A stretch of DNA of 64,000 nucleotides from Siphonodentalium dalli (lineage: Eukaryota > Mollusca > Scaphopoda > Gadilida > Siphonodentaliidae): NCBI GenBank assembly GCA_032622095.1, contig CP136067.1:82734705-82798704 (forward strand), written 5' to 3'. A program made the translations under genes and the position numbers. The number at the start of each line of letters is the position of its first letter. Position 1 is the stretch's first letter. Shown piece by piece: positions 63,663-64,000 of this stretch. Under the pieces are notes generated by a model that saw nothing but the letters and a program-made list of their open reading frames with translations, was not told where the DNA came from and ran no database searches.

Positions 63663-64000
63663 GTGACTATGGTAACATCAACTTATTTAAGGGACGTGGC
63701 GGCAGGTGTGGGGGTAATATGTTCCGATAGTTTGATATTCTAACTAGTATTCAATGTGAAAATGGTTGTTTATTGACCAACAGTTAATAAACTGTGCTAC
63801 TCTCGATCAATTTCTGTTATGCTGCAAATTATCAACAATTTGAGAGCTTCAGGAGCTTCAGTTAGAAGATACAATTTCAACCTGAAGGGAGGGGGTGCAA
63901 ATAGATTTTCCCGGACTAGCAAATTTATCTGCTGCAAGGTAATTCAAATCCGAGGTGGACATATATTATATGGACATATGATATGATAGAAGTGTATTTA
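63663..64000. other. Start of the intron after exon 12
   Basis: AT-rich sequence to the window edge; nothing recognised. Confidence 0.5.

Noticed and set aside
62651-63190. 179-codon ORF as a piggyBac transposase
   Set aside because: No DDE-type motifs, no Cys-rich C-terminus and no conserved blocks; it reads like chance coding in a non-autonomous element.

Overview
This is a eukaryotic, AT-rich, repeat-laden genomic window, almost certainly from an invertebrate animal. The gene content (a receptor guanylyl cyclase with many small exons and GT-AG introns), jockey/CR1-type LINEs, a Ty3/Gypsy-type LTR element and tRNA-headed SINE debris would suit a lophotrochozoan such as a mollusc. That taxon is an inference; nothing in the window names the species.

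One host gene spans nearly the whole window on the + strand. I reconstructed 12 consecutive internal exons (4284-4403, 10161-10457, 11956-12257, 33235-33370, 35778-35869, 39458-39593, 43460-43541, 44533-44644, 55995-56057, 59124-59198, 60575-60679, 63591-63662). All have consensus acceptors and donors, and every junction keeps phase. They give 530 continuous codons of a natriuretic-peptide-receptor-like membrane guanylyl cyclase: most of the extracellular ligand-binding domain, a juxtamembrane cysteine pair, one membrane helix and the first half of the kinase-homology domain. The 5' exons (signal peptide, N-terminus) and the 3' exons (rest of kinase homology, dimerisation helix, cyclase catalytic domain) lie outside the window. 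Below, residue numbers count from the first complete codon at 4286. Only about 1.6 kb of 64 kb is host coding sequence.

Region by region. 1-2.1 kb holds two decayed LINE 3' halves. 2.1-12.3 kb holds exons 1-3 (my numbering), small inverted repeats and a stop-free 32-bp tandem array beside the exon-2 donor. 12.3-33.2 kb is one 21-kb intron. It contains SINE debris, a short TIR element, a roughly 10.7-kb composite bounded by long inverted repeats (with a 3.5-3.9-kb tandem duplication and arrays of AAGGTCA-containing repeats inside), and a young 5.9-kb Ty3/Gypsy-like LTR element on the - strand. That element has lost reverse transcriptase, RNase H and the integrase core, yet keeps one 893-codon frame from Gag through protease to the integrase C-terminal domain. 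33-45 kb carries exons 4-8 among foldback elements and a LINE 3' fragment; exon 5 has its splice acceptor triplicated in a 54-bp tandem repeat. 45-47.5 kb is a broken endonuclease/RT LINE. 47.5-54.5 kb has hairpin elements and an alternating ~140-bp satellite. 55-64 kb carries exons 9-12 and a piggyBac-like TTAA element just before the last exon.

No rRNA genes, functional tRNA genes, CRISPR arrays or bacterial-type operons are visible. The most notable items are the internally deleted LTR element with a continuous fused frame plus PPxY and membrane ORFs, the triplicated splice acceptor, the large inverted-repeat composite, the nuclear-receptor-like motif arrays and the family of TTAA-flanked foldbacks.
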